Positions 7,920 to 14,498 of a DNA stretch of 14,498 nt are shown here, one piece after another (the first letter of the stretch is position 1; each line of letters starts with the position of its first letter). The stretch comes from an uncultured candidate division Zixibacteria bacterium (GTDB lineage: Bacteria; Zixibacteria; MSB-5A5; GN15; FEB-12). The notes beneath the pieces were generated by a model. That model made no database searches. It had not been told where the DNA came from and saw nothing but the letters and a program-made list of their open reading frames with translations. The stretch is taken from assembly GCA_913009765.1 (NCBI GenBank), contig CAJVYT010000059.1:1-14498 (forward strand). Reading direction: 5' to 3'. Both the position numbers and the translations under genes were made by a program.

Positions 7920-8015
7920 ATAGCAGGTCGGGTTCACGATCTTCAGATTACTGTAACAGTCGGCAACAAAGATGGTTCATTTGAGAAAGTCGTTATTGAT
8001 TGTGTGAAGAAGTAG
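7920..8015 (+). pseudogene. orphan 3' end of an unidentified gene
   Basis: In frame with a TAG at 8013-8015, the plus strand encodes DLQITVTVGNKDGSFEKV and then VIDCVKK, which looks like a natural protein C-terminus with a charged tail. There is no start codon, and the frame is closed by a stop at 7902-7904, just after the inverted REP. The coding-like signal begins around 7923. It may be the remains of a gene cut when the REP/RAYT module or the TIR-like gene arrived. I do not recognise the family, and the fragment is short enough to be chance. Confidence 0.3.
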
Positions 8016-8037
8016 GGGAGTCGGTTTGGTTAATGTA

Positions 8038-8982
8038 TTACCCTAAGATATCAGATCTGTCCAAAACATCTTTTAATGTAAATATATCAAAAGTTCTATT
8101 TATACTCTCACTATTGATAAAAGATTTTATTTGATTCTTTACATCTTCAGAGTTTACAAGAATCCAGATTTCTAAGTTCTCAAATAATTCGACATAAAGA
8201 CCTAAATCTTCTTGTTCAATCAAACCTAGCTTTTGCCGTTGTGGAAAGCTAGCAACTCTTTCAACTAAAATCTTATGAAGAAGTTTTATTCTATAGCAAA
8301 TATGCTCAGACCTTAAATGAGCAAAATCACCAAAGAATCGATATTCTAAACCACTAAAGTCAGTCAAAAGGTTGTACCCAACAGGTCGCCCTAATTCAAA
8401 TATTACTCTCTCGCCTCCACCTGACATAGGTGTAAATGTTGCATTTTTAGAGTATAAAAATGTCGTCTTCATTTGGTCAATTGGTATAGTAGAACTACTA
8501 GTAGGAGTCGTTTCTTCAACAGCTTTTGTAATTGCTTCTGTTGCTTTTGATTTAAAGTCACTTTTATTATACTTTATGGTATCTAATCCAGAGATATTAA
8601 ATGACAACTTATCTTCTTTTTTTTGAAATGGAATCACATACTTATTAAATCCTAACATTAAACCATATTCCATTTGGACATTTGCATTTGCAAATTCTAC
8701 ACCATTTTCATTTTCGTTGTTGAGTAATATTATACAAAATTGAGAAGTAATTATCTTTGAACAAATCTTTGAACAAAAGACTAGTTGTCCAGGTTCAAAA
8801 TTTGTTCCTGCATCTTCAGGAATTATATCAATATCTTCTAAAATTTTTCTAGTTATATCTTTTTCTAAAGAACTTTCTTCAAAACTATACCCAATAAAAC
8901 ATGATCGAGTAGAAGAAAAAGCGAAATCACATCTAGGTAATCCTATTATACATTTTTCATTTGTTCTTATTGTCTTATCCAT
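8038..8982 (-). CDS. TIR-like nucleotide-binding domain protein, putative defence or signalling effector
   Basis: A 314-residue cytoplasmic protein without signal peptide or membrane helix. Residues about 27-155 resemble a TIR-type alpha/beta fold. CFIGYSFEES (28-37) fits the first strand and loop, FCIILLN (82-88) an inner strand, and NANVQMEYGLMLGFNKYVIPF (99-119) the block where prokaryotic TIR-like proteins carry their conserved glutamate, here E105. TIR domains of this type hydrolyse NAD+ or read nucleotide signals in bacterial immunity. The rest (about 165-314) has no motif I know and could be a sensor. Cysteine-rich IGLPRCDF and FCSKICSKIITSQFC are unusual. The start has a good AAGGGG site. 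It lies 26 bp behind the aldehyde dehydrogenase gene on the same strand and could be read from that promoter. It is AT-rich and next to a REP/RAYT module, which suggests acquisition. Family assignment is by eye. Confidence 0.55.
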   Translation of the reverse strand: MDKTIRTNEKCIIGLPRCDFAFSSTRSCFIGYSFEESSLEKDITRKILEDIDIIPEDAGTNFEPGQLVFCSKICSKIITSQFCIILLNNENENGVEFANANVQMEYGLMLGFNKYVIPFQKKEDKLSFNISGLDTIKYNKSDFKSKATEAITKAVEETTPTSSSTIPIDQMKTTFLYSKNATFTPMSGGGERVIFELGRPVGYNLLTDFSGLEYRFFGDFAHLRSEHICYRIKLLHKILVERVASFPQRQKLGLIEQEDLGLYVELFENLEIWILVNSEDVKNQIKSFINSESINRTFDIFTLKDVLDRSDILG

Positions 8983-9008
8983 ATATTCCCCTTAAAAAGA
9001 ATATTTAT

Positions 9009-10526
9009 CTACACAATCCGAAAATAATCAACCAGTGTACAACGCCTCGGGCGGGTGAATGTGGAGGCTTTGGTAAGTCCTTCGCCTGTAGTCCCAGCAA
9101 TAGACATCGTGGTATATCCCTCGCCGCCGTATCCAAGACCTGCCAAATTGAAGCCATTCTTGACAAAGATATTTGCACGACAAAGTTGAGCCATATTTGA
9201 AAGATTGACAATCGATGTAGAATGCATAACAAATGTATGTTTAAACTGATGCTCGACAATGACCGCTTTTTCCATCGCTTCTTCAACTGTCTTACAGCGC
9301 ACCATTGGAATGACAGGCATCAGTTGTTCTGCCATAACCATCGGATGATCCCATGCTGATTCAAAAAAGACCAACTTGGTTCCCGGAGGCGGAACAACAT
9401 CAATTTGTTTTAAAATCTCTTCTGCCGACTTACCGACAAAGTTTCGATTGATTCTCACATGACGGTACCCTGTCGGGTTTGGGTCGGATTCGACTAATAT
9501 TTTTGTCAGTTTGTCAATATGTATGCCCTCAAGTTCAAAAGCACCATTGGCAACCATCTCATGTTTGAGACGATGGGCAACTTTATCAACAACAAAAATT
9601 TCTTTTTCATCAGTACATAAAACATTATTATCAAACGATGCCCCTCTGACAATATCACGCCCTGCCTGGGAAAGCACAGCAGTATCATCGACAATAACCG
9701 GAGGATTCCCCGGTCCGGCACAAATAGCCCGAATCCCTGACTGCATGGCAGTTGCAACAACTGCTCCCCCGCCGGTAACTAAAATTAAATCAATCTGTTT
9801 GTGAGTCATCAATGCTTGGGCAGATTCGATTGTCGGAGATGACATACAGGTGATAAGATTTTCAGGACCGCCTGCTTCGATAATAGCATCATGAATAATT
9901 TTTGCTGTTTCGGCTGAGACATTTTTAGCGGCAGGATGCGGATTAAATACGACAGCATTTCCGGCAGAGATACATGAGATAGAATTGTTCAAAACAGTTG
10001 AGGCGGGATTTGTCGACGGTGTAATAATTCCGACAACTCCCCATGGTGCCTGCTCTACCAAAGTAAGTCCGTGGTCACCGGAGAAAGCATGAGGCAAAAT
10101 ATCTTCTACCCCCGGAGTTTTATTCGCTTGTAAAATAATCTTGTTCATTTTGTCAGGCATTTTACCGAGACCTGTTTCAGTCACAGCCATTTTGCCAAGT
10201 CGTTCGGCATTTTCTAAAGCACGTCTGCGAATATTGGCGATAATCTCTTTACGTTTTTCTAAAGAAATATCCAAAAATTTTCGCTGAGCAAATTTGGCTG
10301 ATGAAACAGCATCATCTAAAGAACTAAAACAGCAGACAGAACCATCGGAATTGGTTGCGACTCTTTCTCCAAGAGGTAAACGGTTTACAGATTGAGAAGG
10401 TGGTAGAATAAGTCTTGATGATGGTGCTTCCGGTTCGGGAGAAACAACAGAATTGACTTTCCCGTTATTAATTTGCTGTAGAACAAGATTAACAATATTT
10501 TCAACATTTTGATTATTATCAGCCAT
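9009..10526 (-). CDS. CoA-acylating aldehyde dehydrogenase of a bacterial microcompartment (PduP/EutE family)
   Basis: A 505-residue enzyme that oxidises an aldehyde to acyl-CoA with NAD+ inside a microcompartment. The catalytic cysteine is C304 in FDNNVLCTDEKEI (298-310), equal to the DNNLPC-type motif of PduP and EutE. PWGVVGIITPSTNPAS (161-176) and the GGGAVVATAM glycine loop (262-271) build the NAD-binding domain. The N-terminus, NVENIVNLVLQQI (7-19), can form an amphipathic helix followed by a linker rich in S and P to about residue 50, as in encapsulation peptides that dock to shell proteins. The length is slightly above PduP. It is the second gene of an operon after the BMC-H gene, 63 bp apart with a hairpin/U-run in between. 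Its start is preceded by a weak AGGT. The aldehyde substrate cannot be told from sequence; no signature enzyme (diol dehydratase, ethanolamine lyase, fuculose aldolase) is in the window. Confidence 0.88.
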   Translation of the reverse strand: MADNNQNVENIVNLVLQQINNGKVNSVVSPEPEAPSSRLILPPSQSVNRLPLGERVATNSDGSVCCFSSLDDAVSSAKFAQRKFLDISLEKRKEIIANIRRRALENAERLGKMAVTETGLGKMPDKMNKIILQANKTPGVEDILPHAFSGDHGLTLVEQAPWGVVGIITPSTNPASTVLNNSISCISAGNAVVFNPHPAAKNVSAETAKIIHDAIIEAGGPENLITCMSSPTIESAQALMTHKQIDLILVTGGGAVVATAMQSGIRAICAGPGNPPVIVDDTAVLSQAGRDIVRGASFDNNVLCTDEKEIFVVDKVAHRLKHEMVANGAFELEGIHIDKLTKILVESDPNPTGYRHVRINRNFVGKSAEEILKQIDVVPPPGTKLVFFESAWDHPMVMAEQLMPVIPMVRCKTVEEAMEKAVIVEHQFKHTFVMHSTSIVNLSNMAQLCRANIFVKNGFNLAGLGYGGEGYTTMSIAGTTGEGLTKASTFTRPRRCTLVDYFRIV

Positions 10527-10538
10527 TTGGATACCTAT

Positions 10539-10570
10539 AAAAAAGGGAGCCTGTCAAAGAAACAAGCTCC
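10539..10570 (-). terminator. intrinsic terminator/attenuator between shell and enzyme genes
   Basis: On the minus strand GGAGCTTG pairs with CAGGCTCC (8 bp, one G-T pair) around a 9-base loop, followed by C and six Ts. It starts 19 bases after the BMC-H stop codon. As the next gene follows at once with no obvious promoter, partial read-through would give more shell protein than enzyme. Confidence 0.7.
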
Positions 10571-10589
10571 TAAAATCTATCAATTTTGT

Positions 10590-10871
10590 TTATTCTTCTG
10601 GTAAAGCGGTAGGAAACACGTCATGTACGTTTGAGTGAGGACGCGGGATGACATGAACAGTAACAAGCTCGCCAATTTTTTGAGCAGCTGCAGCACCTGC
10701 ATCAACTGCCGCTTTACAAGCAGCAACATCACCTCGTACAAGAGCGGTCACATATCCGCCGCCGATTTTTTCATACCCAACTAAAGTAACTTTAGCTGCC
10801 TTCACCATAGCATCGGATGCTTCAATTAATGCAACCAATCCCTTGGTTTCGATCATTCCTAAACTTTCCAT
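10590..10871 (-). CDS. bacterial microcompartment shell protein, single-domain hexamer (BMC-H)
   Basis: A 93-residue BMC-domain protein of the PduA/EutM/CcmK type. Six copies form a hexagonal tile with a central pore. [20 protein letters not shown] (3-22) is the classical first strand and helix. The pore-lining loop is KIGGGYV (35-41), where PduA has [25 protein letters not shown] (46-63) is the second helix, and [16 protein letters not shown] (72-87) is the typical C-terminal edge. Length is standard, with no fusion. The ATG follows a good AGGAGA site (10877-10882) and a near-consensus promoter. Its partner downstream is the acylating aldehyde dehydrogenase. A closed shell also needs pentameric BMC-P vertices, which are not here and must lie elsewhere in the genome if the compartment is real. 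Confidence 0.95.
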   Translation of the reverse strand: MESLGMIETKGLVALIEASDAMVKAAKVTLVGYEKIGGGYVTALVRGDVAACKAAVDAGAAAAQKIGELVTVHVIPRPHSNVHDVFPTALPEE

Positions 10872-10914
10872 CGATATCTCCTAAATCATACGTAATTATC
10901 TTAATTATCACTTC

Positions 10915-10944
10915 ATTATAGTATCTTATGTAAGTGGTTGTCAA
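10915..10944 (-). promoter_or_regulatory. promoter of the BMC-H / aldehyde dehydrogenase operon
   Basis: The minus strand carries TTGACA (10939-10944), an 18-base spacer and TATAAT (10915-10920), both boxes perfect. The leader to the BMC-H start is about 40 bases. A CACTT/AAGTG inverted repeat (10909-10913 and 10932-10936) straddles the -10 box and could be an operator, but it is short. Confidence 0.75.
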
Positions 10945-11031
10945 ATAAAAAAGTAAGTTTTTTCAATTATTTAAAGAAAGCTAACTTTAAACAACTTCAT
11001 AAATTAGAGAGAATATGTAATTTGTTCTAAT

Positions 11032-11979
11032 CTAATGGCTGTATTTTTCAGTCAAAGCCTGCCCAATTCTAAGCAAAGAGAACCTAAGCTCTTGAGGAGT
11101 AACAATTTCTACTTCTGCCCCAAACCTTAAAAGCCATCGTTGGATTTCTTCAAGACCTTTTGTCGTCACAGAATATTTTACAAAACCGTTTTCAAGCTGT
11201 TCTTTTTGTTCGTTCTGATGATGCACTGAAGATAAAATAACTTTGGCGGCATCACCTGAAAACAGTGCCACAACATCAACCGGCTTACCTGAAAAGACAG
11301 ACCAACTTCCCTCAAAATACGATTCAGCAGATATATCATCAGATTTAATAAAATCTTTATCGGTGATACTGACATCAATAATTCTATTCATACGAAAAGT
11401 CCGATACTCTTTTTTCAAATGACAATACCCTACAAAGTAAAATGCCGACCCACGAAAGATAATAAAATACGGGTTTACTTCCCTTTGTGATTCACCTGAT
11501 TTTATAGAAACATATTTTAAAGAAATTATTTTTTGAGTCGAGATTGCTTTTTCAATCAGCTCATAGAATTGAATAGAATGCTCGTCATCTATAGAATCTT
11601 TTATTTCAATCCGAGTTGTAAGGGGAGAATATTTTTTTTCTTTCTGTACATTATCAGAAAGACAGCTATCAATTTTAACAATTAGAGATTTATAAATTTT
11701 ACTGTATTTATCAGTTTTAATTAAAGGGCTTGATTCAAGAGCTGTTTTCAATAATTGATATTCCTCAATTGAAAAATTAAGGGGAGGAAGAAAATTATCA
11801 GAGGCAAGTTTATACCCATTTTCATAGTAGATAGGAATATTCATTTCAGAAAGAGAGATAATATCACGGTATATTGAACGTTCGGTAACTCCGCACTCTT
11901 CCGCAAGTTTATCGGCATTCATATTTTTCCGAGTCCGCAGCAAATTGAGAATAAAAAGCATTCTATCGTACTTATTCAT
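11032..11979 (-). CDS. HTH/WYL-domain transcriptional regulator (YafY-like)
   Basis: A 315-residue cytoplasmic regulator. Residues 1-60 form a DeoR/HTH_11-type winged helix-turn-helix (NADKLAEECGVTERSIYRDIISL, 21-43). Residues about 140-205 are a WYL domain, where GSAFYFVGYCHLKKE and YRTFRMNRI match the usual pattern although the W-Y-L triplet itself reads F-Y-F. The C-terminal WCX region (about 230-310) ends in GLEEIQRWLLRFGAEVEIVTP. WYL proteins sense ligands, often nucleotides or nucleic acids, and act as repressors or activators. The gene lies directly upstream of the BMC pair on the same strand, 160 bp apart, and divergent from the lipoprotein operon, so it may control either and itself. 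The start ATG is preceded by AGAAGGG. Confidence 0.88.
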   Translation of the reverse strand: MNKYDRMLFILNLLRTRKNMNADKLAEECGVTERSIYRDIISLSEMNIPIYYENGYKLASDNFLPPLNFSIEEYQLLKTALESSPLIKTDKYSKIYKSLIVKIDSCLSDNVQKEKKYSPLTTRIEIKDSIDDEHSIQFYELIEKAISTQKIISLKYVSIKSGESQREVNPYFIIFRGSAFYFVGYCHLKKEYRTFRMNRIIDVSITDKDFIKSDDISAESYFEGSWSVFSGKPVDVVALFSGDAAKVILSSVHHQNEQKEQLENGFVKYSVTTKGLEEIQRWLLRFGAEVEIVTPQELRFSLLRIGQALTEKYSH

Positions 11980-12008
11980 AAACCCTTCTTTTTGTAAGAT
12001 TGGATTTT

Positions 12009-12037
12009 AATATACATAATTAAAACAAACATGTCAA
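12009..12037 (-). promoter_or_regulatory. promoter of the WYL regulator gene
   Basis: The minus strand has TTGACA (12032-12037), a 17-base spacer and TATATT (12009-12014), followed by a short leader to the ATG at 11979. The -35 box touches the palindrome at 12037-12051. Confidence 0.72.
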
Positions 12038-12051
12038 AGTATGGGATACTT
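12037..12051. promoter_or_regulatory. candidate operator palindrome in the divergent promoter region
   Basis: AAGTAT, GGG, ATACTT is a perfect 6+6 bp palindrome. It abuts the -35 box of the regulator promoter and lies between the -35 position and the TATAAT of the divergent plus-strand gene. A dimeric regulator here would affect both directions. That the WYL protein binds it is inference. Confidence 0.4.
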
Positions 12052-12055
12052 CCTA

Positions 12056-12061
12056 TATAAT
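12056..12061 (+). promoter_or_regulatory. possible -10 box of the lipoprotein operon
   Basis: A perfect TATAAT on the plus strand; the -35 position 17 bases upstream reads GTCAAA and is poor. A start near 12068 would give a leader of about 145 bases, in which I see no strong structure. Confidence 0.4.
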
Positions 12062-12212
12062 CTTTAAAAACCCACTACACCCCGAACACAACCAAAAGAA
12101 CGACAGTTCGTATTCTGTTGTATTACTTACGCTTACGAACCAAACAACCATTGGCATATGCTTTGCTTTTAACAGCCATGAAGAGAAAGAAACATCCTTA
12201 CAAGGAGGTGTT

Positions 12213-14273
12213 ATGTCAAGAAAAAAAGCGGGAAACAGCCGCAAGAAACAACCGGTAAATTTTTGGAAATCATTTATATTCAAATATCCCTCAAGAATTT
12301 TACTTAGCCTTATAGTAATAACCTTATTTTTAACACTTGTACAATGTACAGTGAAATCCCCTGAAGCTCCGACCTGGAATACTACATTTTCAGTTCCGGT
12401 AATCAACCGTTTGTATCAAATGGATGAGTTAGTAGAAAAAATTGGGCAGGATGAGTTAGGTATTGATTCATTGGGAAATGTCTCATTTTCAGTTACTGAG
12501 ACTTTCGACCCAATCGGTATTGATACTGCCCAACTGACAACTGCTGATATATCTTTTAGTCAGTCAGAGATATTGGGATTGGTTGATATAAATCCGCCTG
12601 TTTTTACACCATTGAACGTAAGCTTAAGTTCAATTACAGGACTTGCGACAGCATTGCCCGGCGACTCTGCATTTGTAGACTCCTTGATGTTTTCTATATC
12701 GAACAACTTTCCTCAGATAGAAGAATTTTCAAGTGCAACTATTGCTACGGGGCATATAGATATTTCGGTAGACAATTATCTTGGTGTTTCAATTGATACA
12801 CTGCTTATCCAGTTATATGACCGTCAAACAGCATCAGTAGTCCAGTTAGATACAGTAGTACAAAGTATACCTGACAGCAGTTCTTATCTGCATACAATGA
12901 ACTTAAACGGAAGAACTCTTTCCAATTATTTACGTGTAGATATTGCCGCTTTTACACCGGGTGGAACTGTACAAAACTTCTCGGAAAGAAGTATTCAAAC
13001 AAATGCCGATTTTGGTTCTACAATTACTGTTTCCCAAGCAGTCGCACAAGTTCCTCCGATGCCTGACATGAATTTCTCCAATAAATTGGGGCTTTCGCTA
13101 AACCCGGGAGAACAGATTGACTCGGCACAGTTAGGCGGCGGTAATATTATTATGTATGTAACCAACAATTCAAGCCTTGATGCTACCGTAAACATCACGG
13201 TCCCATCGCTTGAGTTAGGCGGAACAACATATACTCTCAGTCAACCGATTTTGGGCGGGCAGACTATCAATATCAATACTGATTTGGCAAACTATAATCT
13301 TATCCCTATAGATGACACTGTACTCATTGACCTTGCTGTTTCTCTCCCCGGCTCAGGTATTGATTTAGTTCCTATAAATGAAACAGATTCTTTTACGGTA
13401 ACCGCATCATTAGGCAATTTAACATTTAATTCCATATCAGGAATTATTTCTGATAATACAACAAGTTTTGATAATATAACTCAAGAGCTAACTGCTCCTG
13501 ACGGATTTAATGATATTTCATTTGTCAGTGCGGTTTTATCACTCAATATCGAAAATGGCGTTGACCTCCCCGGTAATTTGGCTTGTACCTTATCTGCTTC
13601 CAACGGCAAAGTCTTAGAAATCACAGGCACTATTGCTCCAAGAGGTACTTCTGTCAGACAATTAACAACGATCACAAATAACGATGTCGCTGATTTTTTA
13701 AATCCGATTCCTGATTCTGTTACCATAGGCGGGTCGATATCATTTGGTGATAATATAGCTCATACTATAAATGTATCCGATTCAATATTTGCATCATTTG
13801 ATATTTATGCTCCGCTCCATGTCAAAGTAGACAATGCTGAGATAACAGATATTGATATTGAACGGGAAGCATTGGATTCGTCTGATATGGCACAGATTAC
13901 TGAACATGTCACCGAAGCACGATTTGTATACACTATTACCAATCATCTTCCGCTTGGTATCTCAGCAGTAGTTGCCATGGGTTCAGATTCAGCAGCATTA
14001 TATACAACACCGGAACTTGTTATTGATACATTTTATGCTGCTGCTGCTCCGGTTGACCCGCTCACCGGTATCACCACAATGGAACAAGTCACAGAGGGTG
14101 AAATATTATTAGATTCATTAGATATTCAAATTCTACAAAATGATACTCTCTTTATTCGACCGATTCTGATTTTAAATAGCTCAGATACATCAGGAGTTCT
14201 TCTGACAGGTTCTGACTATTTTTCAATCCAGGGTCGAATTGAAGTTGAATACTTATTTGATACAGATTTATAA
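12213..14273 (+). CDS. large putative lipoprotein with beta-rich repeats, function unknown
   Basis: A 686-residue exported protein. The N-terminus is long and basic (12 K/R in the first 28 residues), followed by a hydrophobic stretch (about 29-43) and LVQC with C45 as the likely lipidated cysteine; Q before the cysteine is atypical. After it comes TVKSPEAPTWNTTFSVPVINR, a short linker then a beta strand. The rest is rich in T, S, I, V, N and D with alternating hydrophobics. Strand-like blocks of about 40-60 residues, such as FTVTASLGNLTFNSISGIIS, suggest a chain of beta-sandwich domains. No enzyme motif is seen and I cannot name a family; similar lipoproteins seem common in uncultured FCB-type bacteria. 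The start is fixed by AAGGAGG at 12202-12208. It heads an operon: the next gene starts 10 bp after its stop. Confidence 0.72.
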   Translation: MSRKKAGNSRKKQPVNFWKSFIFKYPSRILLSLIVITLFLTLVQCTVKSPEAPTWNTTFSVPVINRLYQMDELVEKIGQDELGIDSLGNVSFSVTETFDPIGIDTAQLTTADISFSQSEILGLVDINPPVFTPLNVSLSSITGLATALPGDSAFVDSLMFSISNNFPQIEEFSSATIATGHIDISVDNYLGVSIDTLLIQLYDRQTASVVQLDTVVQSIPDSSSYLHTMNLNGRTLSNYLRVDIAAFTPGGTVQNFSERSIQTNADFGSTITVSQAVAQVPPMPDMNFSNKLGLSLNPGEQIDSAQLGGGNIIMYVTNNSSLDATVNITVPSLELGGTTYTLSQPILGGQTININTDLANYNLIPIDDTVLIDLAVSLPGSGIDLVPINETDSFTVTASLGNLTFNSISGIISDNTTSFDNITQELTAPDGFNDISFVSAVLSLNIENGVDLPGNLACTLSASNGKVLEITGTIAPRGTSVRQLTTITNNDVADFLNPIPDSVTIGGSISFGDNIAHTINVSDSIFASFDIYAPLHVKVDNAEITDIDIEREALDSSDMAQITEHVTEARFVYTITNHLPLGISAVVAMGSDSAALYTTPELVIDTFYAAAAPVDPLTGITTMEQVTEGEILLDSLDIQILQNDTLFIRPILILNSSDTSGVLLTGSDYFSIQGRIEVEYLFDTDL

Positions 14274-14278
14274 GGAGG
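14272..14278 (+). promoter_or_regulatory. ribosome binding site overlapping a stop codon
   Basis: AAGGAGG begins within the TAA stop of the lipoprotein gene and sits five bases before ATG 14284. It decides that start over the in-frame ATG at 14239 inside the upstream gene, and suggests translational coupling. Confidence 0.75.
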
Positions 14279-14283
14279 CGATT

Positions 14284-14411
14284 ATGAAAAACAATCGTAC
14301 AAAAACAGTCGCCTTTGATACGGCGAATTTACAAAAACTTTTTATCGTACTGTTCATACTATCAGCTATCTTAGTTATAAGCAGTTCTCTGCATGCCCAA
14401 GGTAATGCATC
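14284..14411 (+). CDS. exported protein, N-terminus only (cut by adapter)
   Basis: Forty-two complete codons are present. After a polar start (MKNNRTKTVAFDTANLQK) comes the hydrophobic segment LFIVLFILSAILVISSS and then LHAQG, a likely signal peptidase I site after the A-Q region. The mature part is lost because genomic sequence ends at 14411. It follows the large lipoprotein gene by 10 bp, so the two are probably made together and act in the cell envelope. Residues read past 14411 in this frame come from adapter and are not protein. Confidence 0.75.
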
Positions 14412-14498
14412 AGATCGGAAGAGCACACGTCTGAACTCCAGTCACACTGATATATCTCGTATGCCGTCTTCTGCTTGAAAAAAAAAAAAAACATCGAA
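14412..14498. other. Illumina TruSeq read-2 / P7 adapter contamination
   Basis: AGATCGGAAGAGCACACGTC opens the TruSeq adapter at 14412. It continues through the index ACTGATAT (14446-14453) to the P7 end CTTCTGCTTG (14477), then a run of 14 As and seven stray bases. This is library sequence, not genome. Confidence 0.98.

Noticed and set aside
9005..9804. Alternative frames on both strands within the aldehyde dehydrogenase gene
   Set aside because: They overlap a gene with clear catalytic motifs along its full length and no sign of frameshift.
12053..12406. Minus-strand open frame of 117 codons overlapping the lipoprotein start
   Set aside because: Antisense to a well-supported gene with a strong binding site, and it has no family-like sequence.
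14239..14478. Frame starting at ATG 14239 and running to 14478
   Set aside because: The start lies inside the lipoprotein gene, a strong binding site favours 14284, and the last 22 codons are adapter sequence.

Overview
The window is one assembled contig of about 14.3 kb of bacterial DNA with Illumina adapter sequence at both ends: P5/read-1 adapter at 27-84 and TruSeq read-2/P7 adapter with index ACTGATAT at 14412-14477. Both outer genes are therefore cut by library artefacts. The biological DNA is AT-rich, uses canonical Shine-Dalgarno sites (the 16S tail contains CACCTCC) and encodes lipid-anchored, signal-peptide-bearing envelope proteins. Together with the gene families this suggests a Gram-negative bacterium, possibly from an uncultured FCB-type candidate phylum (Zixibacteria, KSB1 or Marinimicrobia-like). 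That placement is an inference; the nearly complete 16S gene can settle it.

Left part, minus strand (85-2433): a ribosomal RNA operon read right to left. It has a strong promoter, a promoter-proximal hairpin with a U run, boxA, one arm of an RNase III stem, 16S rRNA, the other arm, tRNA-Ile(GAT), tRNA-Ala(TGC), a boxB-like hairpin, a second boxA and the first 34 bases of 23S rRNA, which then runs into the adapter. An AT-rich gap of about 430 bp separates it from a plus-strand GT-C glycosyltransferase with C-terminal TPRs (2860-4680).

Middle (4704-8040): a likely independent small RNA on the minus strand (about 4704-4831) has its own promoter, a closed stem and an intrinsic terminator shared with the convergent glycosyltransferase gene. 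Next come a ferredoxin-NADP reductase and a TrhP-type U32 protein, both minus strand. A REP/RAYT module follows: a small Y1/HUH transposase gene, three GTAG-headed palindromes, a second degenerate copy of the transposase C-terminal tail, and the orphan 3' end of another gene.

Right part: a TIR-like gene (8038-8982) lies 26 bp behind a minus-strand microcompartment pair, a BMC-H shell protein and a CoA-acylating aldehyde dehydrogenase with a possible encapsulation helix. A hairpin/U-run attenuator lies between shell and enzyme. A WYL regulator gene lies upstream, each unit with a near-consensus promoter. Divergent from the WYL gene, across a short region holding a 6+6 bp palindrome, is a plus-strand operon of a large putative lipoprotein (12213-14273) and an exported protein cut by the right adapter.

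The most interesting items are the unidentified structured RNA, the RAYT tail-plus-REP duplication, the two-gene BMC operon with internal attenuator, and the TIR-like gene apparently placed in the same transcription unit. None of these could be checked against databases here.
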